A stretch of DNA of 13,660 nucleotides from an uncultured Clostridia bacterium (GTDB lineage: Bacteria; Bacillota; Clostridia; TANB77; CAG-508): assembly GCA_947631725.1 (NCBI GenBank), contig CANRML010000022.1, positions 1-13,660 on the forward strand, read 5' to 3'. A program made the position numbers and the translations under genes. This document shows, piece after piece, positions 6,119 through 13,649 of this stretch. The notes under the pieces were generated by a model. It did not search any database. It had not been told where the DNA came from and worked only from the letters and a program-made list of their open reading frames with translations. Position 1 is the first letter of the stretch; each line of letters starts with the position of its first letter.

Positions 6119-6811
6119 TTACTCCTTCCTTGGGTCTATCTTTTTAACTGCTTCATCAAATCTACCATATGTACCAGAAGCTTTTTCAATTGCTTCCATT
6201 GCGTCTATTCCTTTTTTGATATTTTCCATCATTTTTCCTAGATGTACATATTTGTAACCTATAATCTGATCATCTTTATCTAATCCTAATTCTACAATAT
6301 ATCCTTCTGTTAGATTTAAGTATCTTGGTCCTTTTAATGAACTTGAATATATTGTTCCTACTTGACTTGTATGTCCTTTTCCTAAATCTTCAAGTCCTGC
6401 TCCTACTGGTAATCCACCTTCTGAAAAAGCTGTTTGAGTTCTTCCATATACAATTTGTAAGAATAATTCTCTCATTGCAGTATTTATTGCGTCACAAACC
6501 AAGTCTGTATTTAATGCTTCTAAAATTGTCTTCCCTGTTAAAATTTCTGCTGCCATTGCAGCTGAGTGTGTCATCCCTGAACATCCTATAGTTTCTACTA
6601 ATGCTTCTTGGATTACTCCATCTTTTACATTTAATGTTAATTTACATGCTCCTTGTTGTGGTGCACACCAACCTATTCCATGTGTTAATCCTGATATGTC
6701 TTTAATTTCTTTTGCTTTAACCCATTTTCCTTCTTCTGGAATTGGCGCTGGTCCATGGTCTACTCCTTTTGCTACTTTACACATTTCTTCTAATTCTTTT
6801 GAATAAATCAT
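6119..6811 (-). CDS. iron-sulfur cluster assembly scaffold-like protein (NifU/IscU-type domain)
   Basis: The 230-residue protein has a NifU N-terminal/IscU-like core at about residues 45-110. The cysteines are Cys49 (GWCAP), Cys56 (GACKLTL), Cys77 (ETIGCSGMTHSAAMAAEILTGKT, matching the IscU GCG...SSxATE...GKT segment) and Cys106 (LVCDAI). In IscU three cysteines hold the nascent cluster, and the placement here is similar. It differs from IscU (about 130 residues) by an N-terminal extension with the motif GVDHGPAPIPEEGKW and a C-terminal extension rich in GG, GR and charged residues (YGRTQTAFSEGGLPVGAGLEDL). There is no neighbouring IscS/SufS, so it is probably a specialised scaffold or cluster-binding enzyme working with GGGtGRT. 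SD AAAGGAG lies upstream, and it is the first gene of the three-gene unit. Confidence 0.85.
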   Translation of the reverse strand: MIYSKELEEMCKVAKGVDHGPAPIPEEGKWVKAKEIKDISGLTHGIGWCAPQQGACKLTLNVKDGVIQEALVETIGCSGMTHSAAMAAEILTGKTILEALNTDLVCDAINTAMRELFLQIVYGRTQTAFSEGGLPVGAGLEDLGKGHTSQVGTIYSSSLKGPRYLNLTEGYIVELGLDKDDQIIGYKYVHLGKMMENIKKGIDAMEAIEKASGTYGRFDEAVKKIDPRKE

Positions 6812-6882
6812 TTTTTTTGCTCCTTTCTATTTATGAACTGGAATAAATCCATATTATATGAATTACTTCCTAAATTAGATAA

Positions 6883-7482
6883 CTAATTTTGTAATTTTTG
6901 AGTATCATAATCAACTGTATTTTCAATGTCTTTTATATAAATACCTGCATTATATCTTTCTGTTCTGACTAAAATCTTAGGTCCTGTTGCATATCTTTTC
7001 AAGATTTCTTTTTCTTCTTTTGTCAATTGATCTATTGTTATACCTAAATATTTACATCTCCATATTACATGTCTTTCATAACTCGATAGTGGAGATTGCT
7101 TTAAGTCTTCATAATTATATTCTACCAAGAAGCGTGAATTATCTATTATTAATGTTAAATTACTCCAAGTTTCTCCTAGTTCTAATTTTTTAAACTCTTG
7201 TCTTAGCAATTTAATTTTTGAGTATAATACTTCAACTAATTTTAAATATTCTGCTTCATCAATATTAAATTTTGAAGGAATTTCATAAACATTGACTGGC
7301 TTTTTTCTCAATATTCCTTTAGGAACATAGTAGAAAAATAATTCACCAGCCTCTTTATTTTCCTTTTCTTCAACAACAGAAGAATATAGATAAAGACTTT
7401 CCCATTTTTCAGGTATCATATAAAAGATGGTTTTTTGGATGTCTTCATACAATTCTTGTATTTTTTGTGTATGTTTTAACAT
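6883..7482 (-). CDS. YezG-type (DUF600) immunity protein
   Basis: YezG-family proteins neutralise the C-terminal toxin domain of LXG polymorphic toxins such as YeeF of Bacillus. The 199-residue sequence shows the family pattern in order: IQELYEDIQKTIFYMIPEKWESLYLYSSV (8-36), ELFFYYVPKG (47-56), IPSKFNIDEAEY (68-79), LYSKIKLLRQEF, WSNLTLIIDNSRFLVEYNYEDL (106-127), and SSYERHVIWRCKYLGI (133-148). A further 50 residues beyond the usual end (KRYATGPKILVRTERYNAG) are not accounted for. No LXG toxin lies nearby, so this looks like an orphan immunity gene, perhaps protecting against neighbours' toxins. It follows gpmI by 17 bases on the same strand with SD AGAGGT, so it may be transcribed with the glycolytic genes. 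The link to glycolysis is probably accidental. Confidence 0.78.
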   Translation of the reverse strand: MLKHTQKIQELYEDIQKTIFYMIPEKWESLYLYSSVVEEKENKEAGELFFYYVPKGILRKKPVNVYEIPSKFNIDEAEYLKLVEVLYSKIKLLRQEFKKLELGETWSNLTLIIDNSRFLVEYNYEDLKQSPLSSYERHVIWRCKYLGITIDQLTKEEKEILKRYATGPKILVRTERYNAGIYIKDIENTVDYDTQKLQN

Positions 7483-7499
7483 AATTACCTCTTCTATTT

Positions 7500-9035
7500 T
7501 TATTTTTTTAACAAACTTTCACCTGTCATTTCTTTTGGTTTTTTTATGCCCATTAATTCTAACATTGTTGGTGCTAAATCTGCTAATTTACCATTTTCTT
7601 TTAGTTTATATTCTTTATTATCTGTTACTAATATTATTGGAACTGGATTTGTTGTATGTGCTGTATGTGGTTCTCCAGTTGTATAATCAATCATTTGCTC
7701 TGCATTTCCGTGATCTGCAGTTATGATTAGGTTTCCTTTTTTCTCTTCAATTACTTTAACAATTTTTCCAACACATTGATCAACTGCTTCAACTGCTTTA
7801 ATTGCCGCTTCTAAACTTCCTGTATGTCCTACCATATCAGTATTTGCAAAGTTAAGTATTACAACATCATATTTATCATTTTTTAATGCTTCTACTACTT
7901 TATCTGTTACCTCATATGCACTCATCTCTGGTTTTAAATCATATGTTTCTACTTTTGGTGATGGGACTAATATTCTGTCTTCTCCTTTGTATTGTTTTTC
8001 TTCCCCACCATTGAAGAAAAATGTAACATGTGCATATTTTTCCGTTTCTGCAATTCTTAATTGTGTTAGATTATTTTTACTTACAATCTCACCAAATGTA
8101 TTTTCTAATAATTCTTTTTTAAATGCAATTTTAACATTTGGCATTGTTTCATCATAGTTTGTGAAACATACATAGTATAAATTTAGTGGTTTTGTTTCAA
8201 ATTCTTTAAAATCTTTGTCAACAATTGCTCTTGTAATTTCTCTTGCTCTATCTGGTCTGAAATTAAAGAAAATTACAGAGTCTCCATCTTCAATAGTTGC
8301 TACTGGTGTTTCACCATTACATATAACTGTTGGTTCAATAAATTCGTCAAATACTTCTTTTTGGTAAGAATCTTCTATTGCTTTAATTGGAGATATTGCC
8401 TTAATTCCTTCTCCATTTACCATTGCATCATAACATTTTTGGATTCTTTGCCATCTTTTGTCTCTATCCATTGCATAAAATCTTCCTGAAATTGTAGCAA
8501 TCTTTCCAATTTGTTTTTCCTTCATTTTGTCTTGTAATTGCATAATATAGCTTTCTCCTGATGCTGGTGGTGTATCTCTTCCATCTAAAAAGCAATGAAT
8601 ATATACATCTTCAAAGTCTCTTCTTTTTGCCATTTCTAATAAACCAAATAAATGGCGAATATGACTGTGTACTCCTCCGTCAGACACTAGTCCTAGGATG
8701 TGAAGTTTAGAATTGTTTTTCTTACAATTATCTATTGCATTTATAAATTCTTGATTTGTGAAAAATTCTCCTTCTTCAATTGATTTTGTAATTCTTGTTA
8801 ATTCTTGATATACAATTCTTCCTGCTCCTATATTTGTATGTCCTACTTCTGAATTTCCCATTTGTCCTTCTGGTAATCCAACATGCAAACCACTTGTAAA
8901 TATGTCTGTATGTGGATATTTTTTCATTAGTTTATCTATATTAGGTGTTTTGGCAAGTTTAATTGCGTTTCCATCTTTATGTGGATTATCTCCAAATCCA
9001 TCTAATATCATTAGCATTGTTACTTTATCTTTCAT
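7500..9035 (-). CDS. gpmI: 2,3-bisphosphoglycerate-independent phosphoglycerate mutase
   Basis: GpmI interconverts 3- and 2-phosphoglycerate using two Mn ions and a phosphoserine intermediate. The protein, 511 residues from the chosen start, has the usual length. Motifs: MLMILDGFG with metal ligand Asp12, MGNSEVGHTNIGAGR with nucleophile Ser62, DGRDTPPASG (substrate-binding domain), RPDRARE, NFANTDMVGHTG, and the metal motif ADHGNAEQM near the end. The start at the ATG ending 9035 is chosen because AGAAGG (9045-9050) lies 9 bases upstream, and because this start gives exactly Asp12 and Ser62, as in Bacillus enzymes. The ATG three codons upstream touches the SD. It follows tpiA by about 31 bases in the pgk-tpiA-gpmI operon. 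Confidence 0.96.
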   Translation of the reverse strand: MKDKVTMLMILDGFGDNPHKDGNAIKLAKTPNIDKLMKKYPHTDIFTSGLHVGLPEGQMGNSEVGHTNIGAGRIVYQELTRITKSIEEGEFFTNQEFINAIDNCKKNNSKLHILGLVSDGGVHSHIRHLFGLLEMAKRRDFEDVYIHCFLDGRDTPPASGESYIMQLQDKMKEKQIGKIATISGRFYAMDRDKRWQRIQKCYDAMVNGEGIKAISPIKAIEDSYQKEVFDEFIEPTVICNGETPVATIEDGDSVIFFNFRPDRAREITRAIVDKDFKEFETKPLNLYYVCFTNYDETMPNVKIAFKKELLENTFGEIVSKNNLTQLRIAETEKYAHVTFFFNGGEEKQYKGEDRILVPSPKVETYDLKPEMSAYEVTDKVVEALKNDKYDVVILNFANTDMVGHTGSLEAAIKAVEAVDQCVGKIVKVIEEKKGNLIITADHGNAEQMIDYTTGEPHTAHTTNPVPIILVTDNKEYKLKENGKLADLAPTMLELMGIKKPKEMTGESLLKK

Positions 9036-9066
9036 ATCAACCATCCTTCTTTACTTTTTCCTATAG

Positions 9067-9819
9067 CTATTTATTGTAATTGACGATTTTAGAAAATTCT
9101 TCTGCATCTAGACTGGCTCCTCCGACAAGTCCTCCGTCAATATCTGACATAGTAAATAGTTCTTGGCAATTTGTAGATTTAACACTACCGCCATACTGTA
9201 TTATAATGCTTTCTGATACATTTTGTCCATATATTTGACAAATTTTGTTACGAATTGCTTTTATTGAACAATTTGCATCTTCATTTGTAGCAGTTTTTCC
9301 TGTTCCAATTGCCCAAATTGGCTCATAAGCAATTATTATATCTTTAATTTGTTCATTTGTCAATCCCTCTAAAGCAAGAGCAGTTTGTGTTGTAATAATT
9401 TCTTCTGCTTTGCCTGCTTCTCTTTGTTCTAAAGTTTCTCCTACACACACAATTGGTTTTAAACCATTTGCAAGTGCTGCTTTTACTTTTTTATTTACAC
9501 TTTCGTCTGTTTCGTTAAAATATTGTCTTCTTTCTGAGTGTCCTATTATAACATATTGAACTCCAATTGATTTTAACATATTTGGTGATACCTCTCCTGT
9601 GTATGCTCCTTTTTCTTCAAAATGCATATTTTGTGCACCTATTTTTATATTTGTATTTTGCGCTGTAAGTAAGCTATAAAATAAATCAGTATATGGTACA
9701 CATAGTATTACTTCATTTTCGGTATCTTTCACAAGTGGTATTAATTCTTCAATAAATTGTATTGCTTCATTTGGTAGTTTATTCATTTTCCAGTTTCCTG
9801 CAATAACTTTTCTTCTCAT
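9067..9819 (-). CDS. tpiA: triosephosphate isomerase
   Basis: TpiA interconverts dihydroxyacetone phosphate and glyceraldehyde 3-phosphate. It is 250 residues long, as is normal. Active-site residues are all present: Lys11 in GNWKMNK, His94 in IIGHSERRQ, Glu166 in AYEPIWAIGTGKTA (with the flexible loop), and the phosphate-binding segments YGGSVK (209-214) and GGLVGGASL (229-237). SD AAGGAGGT precedes the ATG and overlaps the pgk stop codon, so translation is coupled to pgk. It is the second gene of the glycolytic operon. Confidence 0.97.
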   Translation of the reverse strand: MRRKVIAGNWKMNKLPNEAIQFIEELIPLVKDTENEVILCVPYTDLFYSLLTAQNTNIKIGAQNMHFEEKGAYTGEVSPNMLKSIGVQYVIIGHSERRQYFNETDESVNKKVKAALANGLKPIVCVGETLEQREAGKAEEIITTQTALALEGLTNEQIKDIIIAYEPIWAIGTGKTATNEDANCSIKAIRNKICQIYGQNVSESIIIQYGGSVKSTNCQELFTMSDIDGGLVGGASLDAEEFSKIVNYNK

Positions 9820-9829
9820 ATTTACCTCC

Positions 9830-11017
9830 TTAATTTTTATCCATCAAAGCTTCTATTCCTGGTAATTTCTTTCCTTCTAAAAATTCTAATGATGCTCCAC
9901 CACCAGTAGAAATATGTGTTATTTTATCTTGTACTCCTGCCTTTTTTATAGCAGATATTGAATCTCCTCCGCCAACAATTGTTGTAGCATCTGCTTCTGC
10001 AACAGCTTTTGCTATTTCATTTGTTCCTATTGCAAATTGATTAACTTCAAATAATCCTAATGGTCCATTCCATACTATTGTTTTTGCTTTTTCTATTTCT
10101 TCTTTGAATTCTTTTATTGTTTCTTCTCCTACATCAAATCCTTCCCAATCTGCTGGAATTTCTGTGTATTTAACTGTTTTGCTTTCAGCATCTTCTGTTG
10201 CTTCTTTAGCAATTTTGGTATCTATTGGTAATACTAATTTTACTCCTTTTTCTTTTGCTTTTTCTACTAAGTGATTTGCTAATTCTAGTTTATCTAATTC
10301 ACAAATTGAATTTCCAACCTCATATCCTTGTGCCTTAATAAATGTATATGCCATCCCTCCTCCGATTAATAAGGTATCTACTTTATCTAGTAAGTTTTCT
10401 ATAACTCCTATTTTATCTGAGACTTTAGCTCCACCTAAAATAGCTATAAATGGTCTTTCAGGATTTTCTATTGCATTTCCCAAAAATTGTATTTCTTTTT
10501 CCATTAGAAATCCTGATACTGCTGGAAGATAATCAGCAATTCCTGTTGTAGAGCTGTGTGCTCTATGTGCTGTTCCAAATGCGTCATTTACAAAAAGCTC
10601 TGCCATAGAAGCTAATTTTTTAGAAAATTCTGGGTCATTTTCTGTTTCTTCGTTATGAAATCTAACATTTTCTAATAGTAAAATTTCTCCTTCTTGCAAG
10701 TTTTGTGCTTTTTGCATTGCGTCTTCACCTATAACATCTTCTGCCATTATAACTGGTTTTCCTAATAGTTTTGATAATTCTTTAGCTACTGGTTTTAATG
10801 AAAATTCTGGTTTGAATTCTCCTTTTGGTCTTCCTAAATGTGATGCTAAAATTATTTTGCAGTTTTGTTCTAATAAATATTGAATTGTTGGTAATGCTGC
10901 AACAATTCTTGTATTGTTTGTGATGTTTTGATTTTCATCCATTGGTACATTAAAATCACATCTCACAAATACTTTCTTTCCTTTTAAATCAACATCTTTT
11001 ATATTCTTTTTATTCAT
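9830..11017 (-). CDS. pgk: phosphoglycerate kinase
   Basis: Pgk transfers phosphate from 1,3-bisphosphoglycerate to ADP, giving ATP and 3-phosphoglycerate. The 395-residue protein shows the family signature VRCDFNVPMD (18-27), the 3-phosphoglycerate-binding Arg38 and SHLGRPKG (59-66), ENVRFH (116-121), GGAKVSDKIG (195-204), and the nucleotide site with WNGPLGLFE, GGGDS (349-353) and STGGGASLE (370-378). SD GGGAGG is well placed. It is the first gene of pgk-tpiA-gpmI; gap and eno, often adjacent in Firmicutes, are not in the window. Its promoter overlaps the terminator of the preceding gene. Confidence 0.97.
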   Translation of the reverse strand: MNKKNIKDVDLKGKKVFVRCDFNVPMDENQNITNNTRIVAALPTIQYLLEQNCKIILASHLGRPKGEFKPEFSLKPVAKELSKLLGKPVIMAEDVIGEDAMQKAQNLQEGEILLLENVRFHNEETENDPEFSKKLASMAELFVNDAFGTAHRAHSSTTGIADYLPAVSGFLMEKEIQFLGNAIENPERPFIAILGGAKVSDKIGVIENLLDKVDTLLIGGGMAYTFIKAQGYEVGNSICELDKLELANHLVEKAKEKGVKLVLPIDTKIAKEATEDAESKTVKYTEIPADWEGFDVGEETIKEFKEEIEKAKTIVWNGPLGLFEVNQFAIGTNEIAKAVAEADATTIVGGGDSISAIKKAGVQDKITHISTGGGASLEFLEGKKLPGIEALMDKN

Positions 11018-11065
11018 ATTTATTCCTCCCTTAGTTATTATTTCCTAATTCCTCTTGGCAATACT

Positions 11066-11094
11066 ATTTTATATCAAAAAAGAATACTTTTCAA
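11066..11094 (-). promoter_or_regulatory. promoter of the pgk operon, overlapping a terminator
   Basis: On the minus strand TTGAAA (11089-11094), in the loop and inner stem of the terminator hairpin, is followed after 17 bases by TAAAAT (11066-11071), which overlaps TATAAA. It is the only sigma-A-like candidate seen between the upstream gene and pgk. Confidence 0.6.
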
Positions 11095-11104
11095 GTATTC
11101 TTTT
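11078..11104 (-). terminator. rho-independent terminator of the lectin-fold protein gene
   Basis: A perfect 12-bp stem AAAAGAATACTT/AAGTATTCTTTT with a 3-base loop lies 18 bases past the stop codon. The outer A-U pairs run into six T on the minus strand. It separates the 554-residue protein gene from the pgk operon. Confidence 0.85.
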
Positions 11105-11121
11105 AGTGTTTTTTAACATTT

Positions 11122-12786
11122 TTACTTAGCAACTAAAACTGCTCTAAATCCTAAATTATATGCACCTGAGCCATCTGTTTTTTCATAGTTAAAAACTCCT
11201 GCACTTTCCTTTTCAGACCAGTTACCACCTCTTAGGAAAAATGGTTCAGCTCCTTCTGGATATATAGAAGCATCTTCAAACCAACTTGATGTATTTCCTG
11301 ATTCTTTTGATGTTTCAGAAATTGCATCTCCATATATTTCTGAGTTTGCTGAAAAATTATTATTTCTAGATGATTCTCCACTTGCATATGCCTTTACATA
11401 TTGAGAACTTTTGCCATTTGCATAATTGGCTCCATTTTCTAAAAGTTTTTTGTTATCATTTGCAACATAATCTGATACTTTTTCAGCTAGCCCTCCATTT
11501 AAGTCATAAATTCCGTATATTGTTCCTGTTGAGCTTGCATTTTGTCCTGTTCTTTGGTTCCATGTATATACGCCTTTTACACTTGCTGTATTAGCTGTTG
11601 TATTATTAATATCTGTAATATCTGCTTCTACTTCTTTTCCGCTTTTTGTTCCTCCTGTAACACCTGTTACTGCATATACACTTTCTACACCTGTTTGTCC
11701 TTTTTCTGATGATCTTGCTTCTTTTCCACTATTTAATGTAATATTATTTATATAAACATTTGATTTGTTTGAACCATATTCGCTTTGACTTAAATATGCA
11801 ACAGCTCCCCACTCACTATTTTTCATTAAATGGCTACTTGCATTATCTGTAAATCCATAAATATTTCCTTGTTCTGTTAATCCTTGTGCAATAGCAAATG
11901 CATCATTATTGCTTATATAGTTCATTGAATATGTTACTCCTTGGAAAGTTGGATATTTTATTTTTGTTTTATTGGCTCCATATACACCATCTAACCAGTT
12001 CCTTGCTGAATTATTATCAGTTTCAGTTATTTCTGTTTCTCCTAATGTCATTGTTGATTTGCTATATTCTTGCTCACTTTCTTTTATTGGTGCATTATTA
12101 TTTCCCCCAGCATATCCTGCTTCAAATTTTGCTACCCATATTCCTGTTAGTTCTCTGTTTCCTCCACCATTTTCATAATTTGAATCTGTTTCTTTTGTAA
12201 ATGCTGGATGTACTTTATATTCTGAGCTATTTGCATCTTCCCTTTTTGCTGTTTCTATACTTCCATCATCTGCATAATATTCGTCAGAATTTCCTATCAA
12301 AAATTTTATTTTTATACTACCTCCTGAAGTTGCAACATTATCAGAATATTCTGGTTGTTCTTCTATTTTATATGCAAATCTTGGTATCCAAACCCACATA
12401 CTTCCATCTTGTGTTTGTGCATTTGCCCATTTTCCTGTTTTATATGAATACCATTGTTTTTCATCAAAATCTGCTTCTCCTTCTTGCACTATTTCACCTT
12501 TTTTTTCTTCTGTTGGTTCTGTAAACATTATTTTCTTCATCCCATCTAACATTTCAGGTGGATTTAATTTTTCTAATTTTCCTGTAGTTATTTTGTCATA
12601 TAGTTCTTGCATTTCTTCTTCAGTCATATCATAAGCTTCTTTAATTTTCCTAAATGTTTCTTTTTCTGTTCTACTTCTGTTATTTGATGCTACATAAATA
12701 CTAACAAGAACAAGTAATATAACCAAAATACTTGATAATACCAAAACAGTTACAGAGCCTCTATCTTTTTGAATTTTCTTTTGCAT
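11122..12786 (-). CDS. membrane-anchored protein with FGE-sulfatase/C-type-lectin-like domain
   Basis: The 554-residue protein starts with a basic stretch, KDRGSVTV, and one hydrophobic segment (about 12-33). This resembles a TadE/pilin-like or signal anchor, so most of the chain should lie outside the cell. A charged helical linker (about 38-105) follows. From 130 (MWVWIPRFAYKI) to the end the sequence has hallmarks of the formylglycine-generating-enzyme/C-type-lectin fold: GIWVAKFEAGY (215-225), SEWGAVAYLSQSEYG (324-338), GIYDLNGGLAEKVSDY (425-440) and the terminal FFLRGGNW...SAGVFNYE...LGFRAVLVAK (517-554). Catalytic FGE function is not implied. The C-terminus resembles variable regions of diversity-generating retroelement targets, though no reverse transcriptase is present here. 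Asn, Ser and Thr are abundant. It is monocistronic, with its own promoter and terminator. Confidence 0.75.
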   Translation of the reverse strand: MQKKIQKDRGSVTVLVLSSILVILLVLVSIYVASNNRSRTEKETFRKIKEAYDMTEEEMQELYDKITTGKLEKLNPPEMLDGMKKIMFTEPTEEKKGEIVQEGEADFDEKQWYSYKTGKWANAQTQDGSMWVWIPRFAYKIEEQPEYSDNVATSGGSIKIKFLIGNSDEYYADDGSIETAKREDANSSEYKVHPAFTKETDSNYENGGGNRELTGIWVAKFEAGYAGGNNNAPIKESEQEYSKSTMTLGETEITETDNNSARNWLDGVYGANKTKIKYPTFQGVTYSMNYISNNDAFAIAQGLTEQGNIYGFTDNASSHLMKNSEWGAVAYLSQSEYGSNKSNVYINNITLNSGKEARSSEKGQTGVESVYAVTGVTGGTKSGKEVEADITDINNTTANTASVKGVYTWNQRTGQNASSTGTIYGIYDLNGGLAEKVSDYVANDNKKLLENGANYANGKSSQYVKAYASGESSRNNNFSANSEIYGDAISETSKESGNTSSWFEDASIYPEGAEPFFLRGGNWSEKESAGVFNYEKTDGSGAYNLGFRAVLVAK

Positions 12787-12824
12787 ATTTCATTCCTTCT
12801 TTTCTCTTGATTTTATATGTTTAT

Positions 12825-12852
12825 TCTATACTATTGTTTCAATTTTTGTCAA
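12825..12852 (-). promoter_or_regulatory. promoter of the lectin-fold protein gene
   Basis: On the minus strand a consensus TTGACA (12847-12852) is followed after 16 bases by TATAGA (12825-12830). The SD AGAAGGA lies about 20-25 bases downstream, just before the ATG at 12784-12786. Confidence 0.65.
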
Positions 12853-12914
12853 TATTTTAGTTTAGTTATTTCTAAAATATTTTTCACTATTAGTTGTATT
12901 TCAATAGTTTTAGT

Positions 12915-12944
12915 TTGTTTTATTTCCCCTACTTTCATTATAAA
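12915..12944 (+). promoter_or_regulatory. probable promoter of the XRE regulator gene
   Basis: TTGTTT (12915-12920) and TATAAA (12939-12944) are separated by 18 bases, upstream of the SD GAGGTG. The -10 lies inside the palindrome at 12938-12955. Confidence 0.5.
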
Positions 12945-12955
12945 ATATTTTATAA
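12938..12955. promoter_or_regulatory. perfect 18-bp palindrome, candidate operator
   Basis: TTATAAAATATTTTATAA is identical to its reverse complement. It covers the -10 and start region of the XRE gene and ends 15 bases before the ATG. XRE/Cro-type repressors bind as dimers to such palindromes, so autorepression is a reasonable inference. AT-only palindromes also arise by chance in DNA this AT-rich. Confidence 0.5.
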
Positions 12956-12970
12956 GACGAGGTGAATTAA

Positions 12971-13294
12971 ATGGATGAATTAAATTATATAGAAATTGGT
13001 AAGAGGATAAAAATTAAAAGAAAAGAGTTTGGTATCACTCAAGAAAAACTATCAGAACTAATTGATGTTTGTCCTTCTTATATCAGTGAAATTGAAAGAG
13101 GTTATAGTATCCCTAGTTTATCAACAGTTTGCAGAATAGCAAATGTTTTACAATCTAGTTTAGATTACATTATTTTTGGAATTACAGCAAAAAATGCTGA
13201 TAAAACATTTGTTGAACTTTTAAAAGGTATACCTCAAAAAAATCACAGTTTATTTATTGATTTGTGCATGAATATTTCAAATAGTCTTAAATAG
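12971..13294 (+). CDS. XRE/Cro-CI-type transcriptional regulator
   Basis: The 107-residue protein carries one helix-turn-helix domain of the HTH_3/XRE type at about residues 8-69: IGKRIKIKRKEFGITQEKLSELIDVCPSYISEIERGYSIPSLSTVCRIANVLQSSLDYIIFG. ITQEKLSELIDVCPSYISEIERG is the recognition element. The remaining 38 residues form a short helical tail (FVELLKGIPQKNHSLFIDLCMNISNSL), probably for dimerisation, with no metal or ligand domain seen. The SD GAGGTG lies 6 bases before the ATG. The palindrome upstream suggests autoregulation. It diverges from the lectin-fold protein gene across 184 bases, so it could control that gene too. Its stop codon is one base from the convergent gene. Confidence 0.9.
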   Translation: MDELNYIEIGKRIKIKRKEFGITQEKLSELIDVCPSYISEIERGYSIPSLSTVCRIANVLQSSLDYIIFGITAKNADKTFVELLKGIPQKNHSLFIDLCMNISNSLK

Positions 13295-13295
13295 T

Positions 13296-13589
13296 TTATA
13301 TATCTGCTTCTTGATACCTGCAAATTCTAACCATTTGCAGGTCATCAAATTTGACTAAAAAACATTGTTCTTCACCTTTTATAATTTTCATTATTTGACG
13401 TTTATTTAAGCTTATTTTTTCGTTTTCATATAGCTTATTTTTTATTGTAATATCTTCTTGTGTTGATGTCGCTTTTATATTCTCTATTTTTATTTCTGTA
13501 GATACTAAACCTGTTAAGTCAAATATAATAGTTTCATTTTCCCATTTATTTAAATTTTTTTCTAATTCTTCTATTGTCATTTGTTCCAT
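13296..13589 (-). CDS. unrecognised small protein
   Basis: I do not recognise this protein (97 residues from the chosen start). It begins MEQMTIEELEKNLNKWENETIIFDLTG, then is rich in alternating charged and hydrophobic residues, ending EEQCFLVKFDDLQMVRICRYQ. The pattern suggests a small mixed alpha/beta protein with beta strands at the end. There is no signal peptide or membrane segment. The start is uncertain: the SD AAAGGA (13602-13607) is 12 bases from this ATG but touches another in-frame ATG ending at 13601. The open frame extends to 13631 through an unlikely N-terminus encoded by the leader hairpins. It is convergent with the XRE gene, with one base between stops. Confidence 0.6.
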   Translation of the reverse strand: MEQMTIEELEKNLNKWENETIIFDLTGLVSTEIKIENIKATSTQEDITIKNKLYENEKISLNKRQIMKIIKGEEQCFLVKFDDLQMVRICRYQEADI

Positions 13590-13602
13590 AATAAATTCCA
13601 TT

Positions 13603-13649
13603 CCTTTCTCGCTTCGCTCAAAGGCACACATAGAAATGAAAGCCTTGAG
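13603..13649 (-). promoter_or_regulatory. two competing leader hairpins around the ribosome binding site
   Basis: Read on the minus strand, CCTTT (13620-13624) can pair with AAAGG (13603-13607), the SD itself, around a GAGCGAAGCGAG core. Alternatively CTCAAGGC (13642-13649) can pair with GCCTTTGAG (13617-13625) with one bulged base, which would remove CCTTT from the first hairpin and free the SD. The upstream context is cut near the window edge. Confidence 0.4.

Noticed and set aside
6872..6889. 7-bp AT-only hairpin overlapping the stop of the YezG-like gene
   Set aside because: It is weak and has no T-run on the minus strand, so it does not qualify as a terminator; the downstream operon may be co-transcribed.
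11370..12524. Several plus-strand open frames opposite the lectin-fold protein gene
   Set aside because: Same shadow composition (Leu, His and Phe rich), no ribosome binding sites, and the opposite strand has a well-supported gene.
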